From Davidsoniella eucalypti (taxonomy: Eukaryota; Ascomycota; Sordariomycetes; Microascales; Ceratocystidaceae), in the NCBI GenBank assembly GCA_004009845.1, contig RMBW01000107.1, positions 41,500 to 105,499 on the forward strand: a stretch of DNA of 64,000 nt, given 5' to 3'. Positions 24,730 through 35,878 of this stretch are shown here, one piece after another (position 1 is the first letter of the stretch; each line of letters begins with the position of its first letter). Under the pieces are notes generated by a model. It saw only the letters and a list, made by a program, of their open reading frames with translations, ran no database searches and was not told the DNA's origin. The position numbers and the translations under genes are program-made.

Positions 24730-25684
24730 AGGCATGGGAGGGCTCCGATACTCTCGAAGTGACAGGGCGGGCCATCTCACACAGCTCACACGGTACCGAG
24801 AAATACTATCTTGTCTAGGCAACCAAGAGATAGAAAACTAACTCCTAGGACATCACTGTTGGGGCACGCAGATAGAAATAGGACGGTCTATGTCTCGAAT
24901 ATGAGGAATGGTGTCAAAGCTAAAAACTATACTGCATGAGATATGATAAGTTTGTTAATCACATAGCCGATGGTGTCACAATTGCCTAAAAGAACGAAAG
25001 ACCTGCAATCAACCAGAAGACTGAGGGTACTAGTGGACATGCAATACACTGTTGAAACTATGAAGTCGTATATCTTCGGACAACATTTTAAAAGCTACAA
25101 AAAAGTAAGTCATGCTGCCGTCGTGTTACACAACAATCTAGAGCTCAGAAAAGATGCAACTGCCAAAGTATGCCCCGGCACTATCATAGCAGAAGCTGAC
25201 ACTTGAAGGTTAGCATTAGAGAAGAAAGATCTGAAGAGAGATGAGATAAGATCAGGGAGGAGACAGGGTATCGTGCTAGGCAGTATGGGATAAGATCTCA
25301 TTAAATTCATACATAGTTAATAGTAGATAATGGAGAGTAGAGATCTGTAGTTGTAACTTGACTGACTTGTATTATTCTATTCTAAGTTCTAGATACATGT
25401 GAGGCGACCTTGTGGTCCTACCTATGGGAACGTGAGAGATGGTAGAAGCATATTTTGTAAGTAGAGAAGATGCACGAATATCACAGTACAGCGATAGTTC
25501 AGGATTTTAGAAGTGGGTAATGTAATGTGCTGTCAATAGATGTGCGATATTGCCAACGTTTGTGCACTTGCCAGCAGACGTGCAATTGCTGAGATGTGGA
25601 ATCTGAGAGGATGGACAAGGAGACTTCAACAATAGCATGTCCAAGATGTATACAAAAAATAAGTTGCACAGATTCCCCAAAAAG
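24730..25684. other. Intergenic DNA without recognisable features
   Basis: AT-rich spacer between the LINE remnant and 5S copy 2. The short open frame around 24970-25206 has no recognisable domain and no supporting splice structure, so I do not call it a gene. Confidence 0.5.
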
Positions 25685-25803
25685 ACATACAACACCCGGT
25701 ATTCCCACGTGGTCACCCACCGTAGTACTGATCGGGCGCTTGATAGTTTAACTAGGGGAGAGCGGACGGGATCCCGTGCTTTCTATCAGCTGTGGTCGTA
25801 TGT
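25685..25803 (-). rRNA. 5S rRNA gene (copy 2), intact copy downstream of a type I element
   Basis: A complete 119-nt 5S sequence on the minus strand, same as copy 1 including the ACCACAG variant. Its 3' side is followed by a T5 run (minus strand). Its 5' side abuts the (AAC)n tail of the element at 25804-26550 instead of the native upstream region. The native TATA-like box (at 26589-26594) is now about 775 bp away, but the element tail supplies TATAA at about -25. Confidence 0.95.
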
Positions 25804-26550
25804 TGTTGTTGTTGTTGTTGTTGTTATATTTATTCTCTTCCTAAACTATTACGAGTGGATTTTCGAGTCCGGTCGTGCCGATTTTTCTGTCTCCGGTATA
25901 TCTTATCCACTTCCACCCGTATCCTAGTCCGGGTCCGGACTACCCTCCCGGGTCTCCATAGGACGCCTTCATGGATACCCCCTGTAACTTTAAAACATCC
26001 TCAAAACATTCCCCATAAAAAAGACCCACATCATCCAAGCCCTAAGTGGGGCTACCATCCACGTAATCAGGTGACCGCACCATCCGACGCGCCTCCAAGA
26101 GGCTGGTGATCGAGTGTCGAGAGAAGAGAAAAATTGGCGTAGTCGAGTCGGGTGCGATGGTAGAGGCACAGCGACAAGACTCCCGCGCCGCGGGTTGGGC
26201 TTCCGGAACCTTCAAAAATAGGTTGCCCTTCGAGTATGAGTGTGTCTCCCTGAGCTTTGTAGTGTGTAGTGACTCGGGAGACCAGCGATCGCGAGAGAGT
26301 GTGGCGAAAAGGGGGCGATTGTTGGTGAGAACATCCCTCGAGAGAGGAAAAAGTCGGGCTCAAGGCCTCATACTCGATGCATCAATAAAGACAAGCGTCT
26401 AAAAAGATAAAAAGAATGGACAGCAGCATCGGGAATATGTGCTGGTCGCTCTTGAAAACCCACGACGAAGGGGAAAAATTCGTCTTTGGACAAAGGGGGA
26501 GGTAACTTGAACTCAAAGTTACCCCCCCGAGGGTTGTAGGAGGGAAGGTT
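25804..26550 (-). mobile_element. Type I 5S-inserted short retroelement (I-a), (AAC)n tail
   Basis: On the minus strand it runs from AACCTTCCCTCC at 26550 to GAATAAATATAAC(AAC)n at 25804, 747 bp. It is inserted after base 15 of a 5S gene. The 15 bases ACATACGACCACAGC are present on both sides (17 if the CA/AAC overlap is counted), and both carry the C variant of this locus. It is almost identical to the element at 35952-36690. Neither copy has a conserved open frame: the longest frames differ between the two. It therefore looks like a non-autonomous SINE-like element mobilised in trans. Confidence 0.85.
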
Positions 26551-26565
26551 GCTGTGGTCGTATGT
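26551..26565 (-). repeat. Target-site duplication: first 15 nt of 5S copy 2
   Basis: This is the 5' fragment of the interrupted 5S gene, ACATACGACCACAGC on the minus strand. Upstream of it the native flank continues, with TATAAT at -29 and a CTTCTAAGCCCCAAATTCTC stretch that also precedes copies 1 and 3. It duplicates 25789-25803. Confidence 0.9.
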
Positions 26566-27408
26566 TGAGAATTTGGGGCTTAGAAGACATTATAAGAGAG
26601 GCGGCAAATGAGACGGAATAACGACCAACATCGTATATAATCTAAGTGATTCCGGTAGACGATATATATAGCCAAGTCAGCTCGAGTCAACATGTAATAG
26701 TCTGAAAGTTCCACAAGGATCTGAGAGAGAGGAAAACTTGAAGTAGAGAAAATTGGGTAAATATACAGGTGATATGAAGGTAGCCATGTAACCAATTCAA
26801 AACAGGCTCAGTGTTATAATTACCAACTCATAGCTATAAGAAAGTACAAACATAACAGTTACCTACTGAGTTCACTGTTATGGAATACTTGTTTTGGGTT
26901 ATTTATTTATTATGAAACTGAAAAACTATGGACTAATATGACTAGTATACCTGACATCAACTCCAAGAAGCCCCTCAACAAATTCTTGTGATAAATACAT
27001 AGTATACAATAATATATGGTAGTCCCACTCAAAACTAAAGAAAACAAAGATAGCTGGGCTAAAGTCAAACACACCAAGTCCCTCAAAATGGCAGACAATG
27101 ACTAGAGCAGAATAAGAAACATTACAAGTATGTTTCTGGGTGAATCATGATGTTGAATCCCAATTCACAAAAGAGCAAAACAGATCATGGAAGTTGTTGA
27201 GAACTTACATCATGATATAAAAGACAAACAAAGAATAAAGTTGGAAAGTAAAAGCTGATGAATGCCAAGGTTCAAAGTTTGAAATGGGCTTAATATGATT
27301 TTCTGTGTGGTTTTGTACGTTTTTTTCTTCCTTTTTTGTTTTCTTTTCTTTCTTTCTTTTTTTTTGTTTTCGGGGTTTTTAGTGTTTTTTTCTTTTAGTG
27401 GATAGAAT
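26566..27408. other. Intergenic DNA downstream of the siderophore transporter
   Basis: Holds the native upstream flank of 5S copy 2 at its left end and, at 27310-27400, a T/C-rich tract just beyond the transporter stop codon that probably belongs to its 3' UTR region on the minus strand (purine-rich in that mRNA). No gene is supported. Confidence 0.5.
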
Positions 27409-29392
27409 TTAGAACTCTGATAAAGCCTCAGCCTTTTCAAGAACAACATCATCCTCAACTAGTGTCTGCTTATCATTAAGGACAATGTTGGGAATAGCAA
27501 AAACAGCAAGTGAGATGATGATGACAGACAGACCAAGGCCAATATAGATCATCACACATTGGGTGCTAGAGACACCTTTAATCAGTGCAGCACGCTCATC
27601 AGTACCAACAGAGTACTTGGAGGCAAAGGCAAGAGGATCAGTGAAAGCTTCATTGACAAGATCTTGGTTGCCACCCATGAAGGTGTTCAGGTACTGGGGA
27701 AGCATCTGGCGCCAAATAAGTCCAGAGATGGCATTACCCAGAGCAGAACCAACCTGATACATAGCAAGATAAAGGCCAAGCATGGCAGACTGGTGTTCAT
27801 GCTTGAGGTGGGCCTGGAGAGACGCCTGAGTGGGGTATGGGTAGAGGGCACCAGCAACACCAAGGACACATTCAGAGACAATGATTCCAATCTTGTTGTC
27901 AGGTGAAGGAGAGCCACGGAATCTCAGCATCATGCCAAAGGCCACAGCTAGAAGGCAAGTACCAGTGATGATGAAGGGCTTGAGTCTGCAGAAATAGCGA
28001 ATGGCAAAGCCAGAAGTGAAGCCAACCAGAGTACCAACAAAGGAGTACATAGAGGCAACAGTGACAGCATCCCTAGGCGAGAAGTCAAAAGCCACCACAA
28101 GAGAAGTATAAAGGTAGTCACCCTGCATGTACCAAGCTAGGTTGAGTAATAGAGCAAGGACAAGAGGAGCCCAGACACCACGGTTCTTCAGAGCAGCAAA
28201 GGGAACAATGGGGCAGCGGGCATAGCGGGCCTCCCAGAAGATCAGACTGGCAAACAGAAGAGGGCTCAAAGCCAGTGAGATGATGGAGCCAACATCAAAG
28301 ATAGAGCCATCTGAACCACTGCCAGCCAGAGTGAGAGGGATCAGCAGGCAAGAAAAAGAGGCAGTAATGAGAGCAATGCCAACAATGTCAAGCTGGTGGG
28401 AGTAGAAGACAATGGTCTGGCCAATGGTGGTAGTGGATTTCTTAGTCTTGGGATAGACACCAGCCTTCTTAGCCCGGCGCTGGAGAAGGAGGAACTTGCC
28501 AATGAGGAACAGGCAGAAGACAGGGAAAATGACGGCCCACATGCCAATGCCAATGTGCCAGTTGAAGTGCTTGATAACAGCATCAGCAATGATACCAGAG
28601 ATCCAAGTGTTGACCAAGAAGGGTAGAGCAGGGATATAGGAAACCCAGACCCTGTTTCTGGTAGAAGTGCTGTCACCAATGAGGACTTCAACAAGGAGGA
28701 TAGTCAGAGTATATCCAATCTGGTACAGGATAGCACCACAGACAAAGACACCCATGTTGTTAGAAACAGCCTGAACAACAGTGCCACCAGAGTAGAAGAG
28801 CATGGCAAGGAAGATTAGCTCAATACGTCCAAAGACATTGGCAATCTTTCCAGCAGTGGGCTGGGCCACTGCGGCAATGACAGCTCTGACTACATTCACA
28901 AAAGCAACAAGGGAGTGCTGCTTGAATGAGGCAGTAGCATAGTTTTGGAAGGTGTTTCTAACAGTGCCATCAAGGCCATAAGCCCAAGAAACAAGAAGAA
29001 TACCAACCATGATGAAAATGGTATCCTTTTGTTTAGTGACTGCATTGATGGCCTTAATACGGGCAACACCGGGAGAATCATTTTCCTTCTTGAGGGAAGA
29101 AGGAACAAAAAACTGGGAAAACAGTTAGTATGATTGATGATAGATTAGAAAGGTAGTGATGATAGTAAGATAACTATGAAAGGGCAGACGTGGAAGGTTG
29201 GCTGTGGAAGGGCAATGGTGGAAAGGTAACCAAGACAAGGTTATGATAGAAAGGCAGTGGTAGAAAGATATTGATTGAAGGTTATAGAATTCTTACCTCC
29301 AGAGACATTTCGGGATAATTGGACTGAACAGAGCCACAACAAGGGGTGTTGGGAGGAGCTGGAGGGAAGTGAGACTGATACTTTTCAAGCAT
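27409..29392 (-). CDS. Siderophore-iron transporter (MFS, SIT/ARN family)
   Basis: Proton-coupled uptake of ferric siderophores across the plasma membrane. Exons are 29297-29392 and 27409-29112 with a 184-nt intron, giving 599 aa, within the family's usual 550-640. The N-terminal tail is cytosolic. GVARIKAINAVTKQKDTIF leads into helix 1, which carries the family hallmark SWAYGLDGTVRNTFQNYA (YGLDGT-R-T-Q). About 14 hydrophobic segments follow; the C-terminus is short and acidic. An SreA-like GATA site, TTCAGATAA (one mismatch to ATCWGATAA), is at 29831, about 440 bp upstream of the start; this is weak evidence for iron repression. Oddly, I hand-count only about 16 CpG in 1,680 bp of the gene, against 15 CpG in 120 bp of the PUS1 gene. 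It lies between two 5S/retroelement islands. Confidence 0.92.
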
Positions 29393-30839
29393 TTTGAAGG
29401 CTGTGACAACTAGTATCAAAAATGGTATGCAAAGTGGGATTTAAGTGCAAGGTAAAATATTGAGGTAAACTTTCTATAGTAATGGATCACTATAGAGATA
29501 TGATTTAGGAAGAAAAATCAATAGGAAAATTCCGAGAATTAGAAACTCTAGCATCATTATATATACCTCTAGATATCTAATCTTTAGGACTCCTTTCTTG
29601 TGGGGATCAGAATCTAGACTTTCATTGAAGTCTGTAGGCACATGATGCCACTAGGCTGGTTTGATCTCTATATGAGAAAAAAGTCCTAACCTTGAGAGAT
29701 GTGGGCACACTAAGCCACTATGAAAGCATTACTTCTCAATTAGTGCTACTAGTGGATGATGGTTATAAGCATGTAAACGGGGAATATGATTCTATGTGAT
29801 TCTGTCTCTACAATAGTTGACAATCACTCTTTCAGATAATTTAGTTTTTGGACTGTATTACCTGATACCATAGAGAATCTATAGATGTAACTACTGGCAG
29901 CTTTAGATCTTGATGTATATCTGAGAGTTCCACAGTGTAATTACAAATTTTAGGCACAGAATGTTGAATGCGGAACTGAGGCAAAAAATACCGAAAACTG
30001 AAGAATTCAACGAAGGAAATTAATTTCTCAGTCCTATGGTCACTCTGTAATTTATGTATAAGGGAAAAAGTCCTAAAATAGGTCTTGTATGAATTATACA
30101 TTGATTTTTCGGCATCGTGAGATGTGAAGGCAAGTAGTTCAAGCTTCATAGATGCTGGTTGGCCAAAAGATATGTGACACAACGTCATATACACTAATTT
30201 AGCCCTTGGGTCTGTTGTGTCAAGCTGCTAAAAAGTTGAAAGACAATAGCTTTAACAAGAATGTAAAAGGAGTTTTCGCCGTGCCAAGACTTTTAGAATC
30301 GACTGCCAAGCTTTTTTCTTCAAAACCCGAGTTAATCTCATTATTGAGATGCAAAATGATATGTAGGCCGCACGGCATCCGCGAGTTAAGTTATGGCTAG
30401 CAAAGAATGAATCGAGCTGGACTTGAACTGCCGGTCTTTTTCTGTCTTGATTCGTCAATTCAATATCGACTTTTTACTGGCTAGTCATCTAATACCTTCT
30501 GAACAACTCATATATCTATGTATTGCATATCTAGAGCATCTCCTGTGATCTCATGATCTGGCATTCAAGGCAAGAACTCTATCCAATGATACTTAAGACT
30601 TAGTAGTCAGTTCTAAAACGGACTTAATTACTTGCTGCAGGTAGATAAGGAGTAATCTTGTCTGTCCTATTGAGTATGACTATAACTGCTGCTAGTTTTA
30701 CTATTTTCCAAGTGGAAAGGGCTCTTGAAACCCTCCTCCTGTTAAAGAACAGCTTGACATCACTTCTCAACCAAACTACCTCTTGTTCACAGCCCCCACC
30801 GTCTGGCCGACTTGTTTACTATTATATTCAACTAGATTG
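29393..30839. other. Intergenic DNA upstream of the siderophore transporter
   Basis: Contains the transporter promoter and otherwise AT-rich sequence with no supported gene. A GATA-type TTCAGATAA is at 29831. A B-box-like AGTTCAAGTCC on the minus strand near 30420 does not fold into a tRNA. Confidence 0.45.
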
Positions 30840-30866
30840 CTCAATGTACCCCCCGGAGGGAAGGTT
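30840..30866 (-). repeat. Truncated 5' end of a 5S-associated element
   Basis: Twenty-seven bases on the minus strand match the first 27 bases of the LINE remnant at 23341 (AACCTTCCCTCCGGGGGGTA, with one substitution further on). They start 75 bp beyond 5S copy 3, the same spacing as at copy 1. The sequence then becomes unrelated, so the rest of the element was deleted. Confidence 0.6.
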
Positions 30867-30941
30867 GTATACAGCGTCATGGATATGACGTGTAAGAATT
30901 AGGGAAAACTACAGCAAAAAAGGAGCACAAACACCAAAAAG

Positions 30942-31060
30942 ACATACAACACCCGGTATTCCCACGTGGTCACCCACCGTAGTACTGATCGAGCGCTTGA
31001 TAGTTTAACTAGGGGAGAGCGGACGGGATCCCGTGCTTTCTATCAGCTATGGTCGTATGT
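30942..31060 (-). rRNA. 5S rRNA gene (copy 3)
   Basis: A complete 119-nt 5S gene on the minus strand, not interrupted by an element. It has the ACCATAG variant and one substitution in the middle (GCGCTCG for GCGCCCG). The TATA-like TATAAT is at -29 (31084-31089 on the plus strand) and a T5 run follows the 3' end. Both flanks resemble those of copy 1, including CGGCTTTCGGCGGTTCC upstream and about 70 bp of downstream spacer, so copies 1 and 3 come from duplication of a longer unit. Confidence 0.96.
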
Positions 31061-31138
31061 TGAGAATTTTGGGCTTAGAAGGCATTATAAAGGAACCGCC
31101 GAAAGCCGACCGGGACCCTCCATGTCAAAGGCCGGTAG

Positions 31139-32895
31139 CATCTCGGACTCGCTCTTCTTGACTTTTGTGGTTCGGTCACCTGTACACGAAACAAAGGATT
31201 GCCACTCTTTTTGTCGTATTTTGCCGAAAGTGCCTTTTGGTTCTCTTAAGTCTTAACAACTTTCAACTTCAGATTCTCAATGCTCCTCGTCGCGCTTGAT
31301 ATATTGCTCGTAAATGGCATTTTGTGCTTCTGAAGTAACATTCCGTTGTAAGTCAGCCTGCTGGCTGACATTTACAAAGCCATTGATAGCGGCAATGAAG
31401 AGCCGTTACTCTGAGCGCTCCTTTCTAAGTGGATTCTGCAGCCCAAAGTGTGCTTTGGTATTCTTTGTGCATGATGAAATGGGAAGATAGTACAATAGTA
31501 CAATAGAGATGAAAAATAAAACGACGATGCTGGATTCGGTTAGAATCACATTGAAAACAAAATAGGAAGAATTTTGGTGTTTGGGAAGACAACACTGCAG
31601 GCTGAATAAGTATTTATTCTGTACAGCCAGCTCCCAAATGGACAACTTCCATATGCAGATAGATACAAGCAACTAAGATAGGATAGATGGCTAGTAAAAG
31701 AAAGAGAAAAAAAACGCGCAATCACTCAAAAGAACATGAGAAAAGTATCGTCGGTATCACACAAATTAGGCCAAGTTCTGCTACGCTAGCTGATGCATCA
31801 ACTACAACAATCCGTAAGCTATGTTAATAGATAAACCGCTATTTTTGTATGATATATGTACTTCTCTTAAAGCGATCTGATAAGACAGTCTTGCAATATG
31901 ATTATGACTAGAATGTAACCCCCGTGTCCTTACCTATCTCACGTGACTCGTCATATGACTGTATGTCAGCTGCTATAAGGTATAGATGATGATTATAAGG
32001 GTTGTCCAAGTTTCTTGTGTAAAATGCCAAGACTTTTAGTCCCAGTCTAAAGTTATACCTTGAGACTACTTATAACATCTTTCTCTCAAAAACTGTTATT
32101 TGAACCTCCAATTCAACAAGTCGTGATGCTGTAACTATGAAATATCTTGGTGCCCGGCTGCGTTAACAGATCACAAGTTTTATCGGGGGTATAAATCTTT
32201 ATCCTTTACATTATGACTAGCTTTTTGCCTTAAAAGACAATAAAGTAAACTTTTTTTACTCTATGTTGTAAATCGTAAGGTTCGGCTAAGCTTCAATGCC
32301 AATTGAGCAATTCCGTATATATACCAAAATCTCGTGATTTCCCTATTTGACACTAAGCTTATGTTATATTAAATATGTCCTATAATGTCTGAAGTTCTAG
32401 GTAAAAGACTTTGTTATCATAAGTCGTTATCATTTCTCTTGCTAGTCCCCAATTGACCTAAGCATATGCGATGTTTAACCATGACTATTAACCGTGGGTT
32501 CCAAATCAGGTTTCTATTAGAAATCGGCCGGTTGTAGTATAGCTAGCTAAGCCACAGCCTAGATACAACTCACTCATGTGCTATATCCAATGCCACACCG
32601 CTTTCGATGGTGTCCAGTATACCCTCTCCCGAATACTTCCATACGTTTCTTTGCCTCAAGTCCTAATTCTTGTGAGTGAGTTTTGACTTTTAGGCCTTGA
32701 CATAGTAGCATATTTGCCTCTAGGACTTTATTGCTATCTATAAGTAGAGGGGAATCTTCTCTACTTCTTGAAAAAATGGTTTCTTCTCATACACATTGCA
32801 CTTCTGCAGCTCAACTCAGAATCACAGCTTGATTTTGACCAAAACCTCCATATCAATTCTTCAAATATCAATTCAAACACCACACGTCATTCAAT
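31139..32895. other. Intergenic DNA upstream of the ZIP transporter
   Basis: No gene is supported. The right end is the ZIP promoter and leader: a TATA-like TCTATAAGTAGAGG lies near 32739 and a C/A-rich leader runs to the start codon. I found no convincing zinc-responsive element. Confidence 0.5.
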
Positions 32896-34460
32896 ATGAG
32901 TGACTATTCTTCGTCTTCTCCTCCGAGCTATGCTCATTTCCCTCCTGCCCCTCTTCTGGAAAAGGAACCTCCCAAGGGGCCTACTCGCTTTAAGCAGTTT
33001 GTTGACAAGGCCATCTCCCACCTCCCTCAAATTGTCATTGGCCTTCTCGCTGCCTCTATGCTTTTGAACGTTGGCCTTGGCTACGTTGCTTTTGTTGTCA
33101 AGGGTGATCATCACTCTTCCAATGTCCCGTCTCTCCATTCGGTCCCTTCCATGAACAACGTCACCGCCTTCAACTCGCTTGCCAACACCACCTGGGCTTA
33201 CAGCAACGGTACCCATCACCCCTCTGTCTCTGGTATCTACTATCCCAATGCCACTGGCACCGCGATCACTCTCCCTGTTTCTGGCACTGCCGTCGCTATC
33301 CCCACTGGTAGCGTCACTGTCCAGGCTGTTGGAAATGGCTCGGCCAGCTTCAATGGTACGTATGTCCACGATTTCAAGCACCTTTCCGGACGTCACATAG
33401 GTCACCACCATGGTGATCATGAACATGACCACGAAAATGAGCACGAGCATAGGCATTTCGTCTACGACATGAAGATTCACGTCGCCGCCGTTTTCATCCT
33501 ATTTGCTGGCTCTGGTGCTGCCTGCGTCTTCCCTCTTCTCACTCGCAAGGTTGGCTCCAGCATCATTGAAAAAACCATCTTCTTCGGTGCTCGTCACATC
33601 GGCACTGGCGTTCTTCTAGCTACTGCCTTCGTACATCTACTACCTACCGCCTTCGCTGCTCTTACGCACCACTCGCTACCCGCTTTCTTCACCGAGACTT
33701 ACCCTTCCACTCCCGGTGTCATCGTCATGGCTGCCATTCTCTTCGTCGTCGTTGTGGAAATGGCTTTGAGCCCTGCCCGCATTCAGCGCAAGGTCAAGGC
33801 CCAGCCTATCAACGGTGGCGAATCTCCCGAATCCAACATCTCCAAGCAGGTCATGCAGTGCCGTCTGCTTGAGGCCGGTATCATCTTCCACAGTGTTTTC
33901 ATTGGCATGTCACTCAGTGTTGTCACTGGCTCTGGCTTTATTGCATTCGTGATTGCTATTCTCTTCCACCGTAAGTACCATTACACAACCAATAGTATCC
34001 CCATCAGTCACTAATACAGATTCATAGAGATCTTCGAAGGTCTAGCTCTAGGCTCTCGCATTGCGAACATTGCCTGGCCCCACAAGTCCATCCAGCCTTG
34101 GGTTATGGTCATTGCCTACGCCCTTACGTATGTTATCTTGTTCCTTTTATATATACATTGAACTTCCATAGAACGTCCTATTAACATCTCCGCTTCTTTA
34201 GTACGCCCATTGGTCAGGTGATCGGTATTGGCACCCACACTCTGTATGAGCCCGAGTCTGTCTCTGGCCTTCTGGTTGTTGGAATCGCCAACGCCGTTTC
34301 CGCCGGAGTCCTGACCTTTACTGCCATCGCCGAGATCATGCAAGATGACTTCCTGAGCGACGAGAGCTGGGAGACTCTTCGTGGCTGGAAGCGCGCTCTG
34401 GCCTTCACCTTCGTTCTTATTGGCGCAGGTCTCATGAGTCTCGTTGGCTACTGGGCTTAA
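32896..34460 (+). CDS. ZIP-family zinc/iron transporter with N-terminal extension
   Basis: Imports Zn2+ or Fe2+ into the cytosol. Exons 32896-33970, 34028-34127 and 34202-34460 (introns 57 and 74 nt) give 477 aa. An N-terminal cytosolic stretch is followed by a hydrophobic segment at about 49-75 (IVIGLLAASMLLNVGLGYVA). Next is an Asn/Ser/Thr-rich region with several N-x-S/T sites and a His/Asp/Glu-rich stretch (HHHGDHEHDHENEHEHRH) just before the first ZIP helix. The ZIP core includes RHIGTGVLLATAFVHLLP, with the metal-binding His, and FHSVFIGMSLSV. The splice junction reconstitutes FHQIFEGLALGSRIA, the amphipathic helix V motif of the family. The N-terminal extra helix and glycosylatable segment make it longer than yeast Zrt1 (376 aa). 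Metal specificity cannot be read from sequence. Confidence 0.9.
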
Positions 34461-35126
34461 AGGGCCTCTAGGTCTTCTGTAAACGCAGACATCGAAACAC
34501 CGGTTTCCTAATGTTGCGGATGTACAGATATACATTGTGCTGGTCTTCTAGAAGTTTGTGACTTGGACTTCTATTGGATTTCAACTCCGATTTAGCGTCG
34601 GTCTTGGGGATATAATGTTGTTGACACCGGTCCAACATGGTTTTGGGGAGGCTTGGATTTCATTTGCTTTTTTTTTTTGCTTTTTTGTTTTGATCTCATA
34701 AGTGTTTGTTACTATCATATATTCTAATCATATGATTCATAATTGTTCCAAATTTGTCTCTTGTAAAATGTGCTTCTGTGACTATTAAATGCAATTATAT
34801 TTGAGACATACTTGAATATCATAATACGTAATGACGCGAGTGACTGACAGTATCGGAACATCATGCTAGCCCTATATCTCAGGCATTATACATGACACCT
34901 TACATGGCTCTTTAACATTCCTTTTGGTAATTCTACATATAAACGATGCAGTATTTTTTTTGGCAAATAGGAGCACTCATACAACATGTAGTTATATATT
35001 CATCTTGTTTATATGATTGTTTTTGTGTATTTGGATGAACAATTCCATGACAGTTACAACCATCGGCGAGTTGAAGTTGAGTTAATCTCGAGGCTATATT
35101 CGCCTACCACCCATCTGATGCCAGGT
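34461..35126. other. Intergenic DNA downstream of the ZIP gene
   Basis: AT-rich; the first part is probably the ZIP 3' UTR. No other feature is supported before the type II element island. Confidence 0.5.
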
Positions 35127-35139
35127 TGTTTTGTGCACT
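35127..35139. repeat. Left target-site duplication of type II element
   Basis: TGTTTTGTGCACT, identical to 35879-35891 on the other side of the element at 35140-35878. Confidence 0.88.
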
Positions 35140-35878
35140 GATTTGATTTGATTTGATTATATTTAACGTCTACCTAAATCACTAAGATCATACGACGCCG
35201 GATTGGATACCGGACAGATATTTAGAGTCCTCCGCTCGACAACTCAATAGCTTTGTATGTGCGGGACGAGACCGTCCCCTAGCCCCGAAGAACTAGTGGT
35301 CCATACCTCCACTATGAGCAGCAAAAACAAATACAAAAAAAAAAAAAAAAAAACCAGTGCATCCACAAAACTATTCCCCAAAAGACAGATCCACAAAACC
35401 AACTCCTAAGTGGAGCTACCATACCCACTATTCAGTGAGCCTCCAAGAGGCTGGTGATCGTGGCCGTAAGAATGAAAAATTTGGCGTAATCGAGTCGGGT
35501 GCTATGGATGAAGCAACAGCGACAAGATTCCCGCGCCGCGGGGTCGGGCATCCGGAACCTTCAAAAGGCTGCCCGCCGTGTGTGAGTGTGGCTCCCTGAG
35601 GTGAGTGGATAGACTCGGGAGACCAACGATCGAAAAGGTGCGGGGTCGGTCGCTGGTGAGAACATCCCTCGAGAGGGGAAATCGGGCTCAAGGCCTCACG
35701 AAACGGTGCTTCGAAGACGACAAGTGTCGAAAAAGAAAACGAGAATGGACAGCAGCATTGGGGATATGTGCTGGTCGCTCTTAAAACCCACGACGAAGGG
35801 GAAAAATTCGTCTTTGGACGGAGGGGGAGGTACTCGAACTCAAAGGTACCCCCCCGAGGGTTGTAGGAGGGAAGGTTG
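35140..35878 (-). mobile_element. Type II 5S-associated short retroelement (II-b), (AATCA)n tail
   Basis: On the minus strand it starts CAACCTTCCCTCC at 35878. It shares its first ~560 bp with the type I elements (same leader, then the CTTCCGGATGCCC/CCGCGGCGCGGGA core). It then has a T19 run (A19 at 35335-35353 on the plus strand) and ends with the LINE 3' end: GGACGGTCTCGTCCCGCAC, CTTAGTGATTTAGGTAGACG and TTAAATATAATC with AAATC repeats. A perfect 13-bp target duplication flanks it. It is a composite: type I-like 5' half joined to a LINE 3' end. Its 5' end lies 58 bp upstream of the original start of 5S copy 4, in antisense orientation. No conserved reading frame is seen. Confidence 0.85.

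Noticed and set aside
30400..30495. Possible minus-strand tRNA near 30420 (AGTTCAAGTCC B-box-like)
   Set aside because: The T stem has two mismatches around the loop, and no acceptor or D arm pairs at the right spacing.
35335..35353. A19 run considered as a poly-A tail
   Set aside because: It lies inside the type II element, which continues to its own (AATC)n tail and target duplication, so it is an internal tract.
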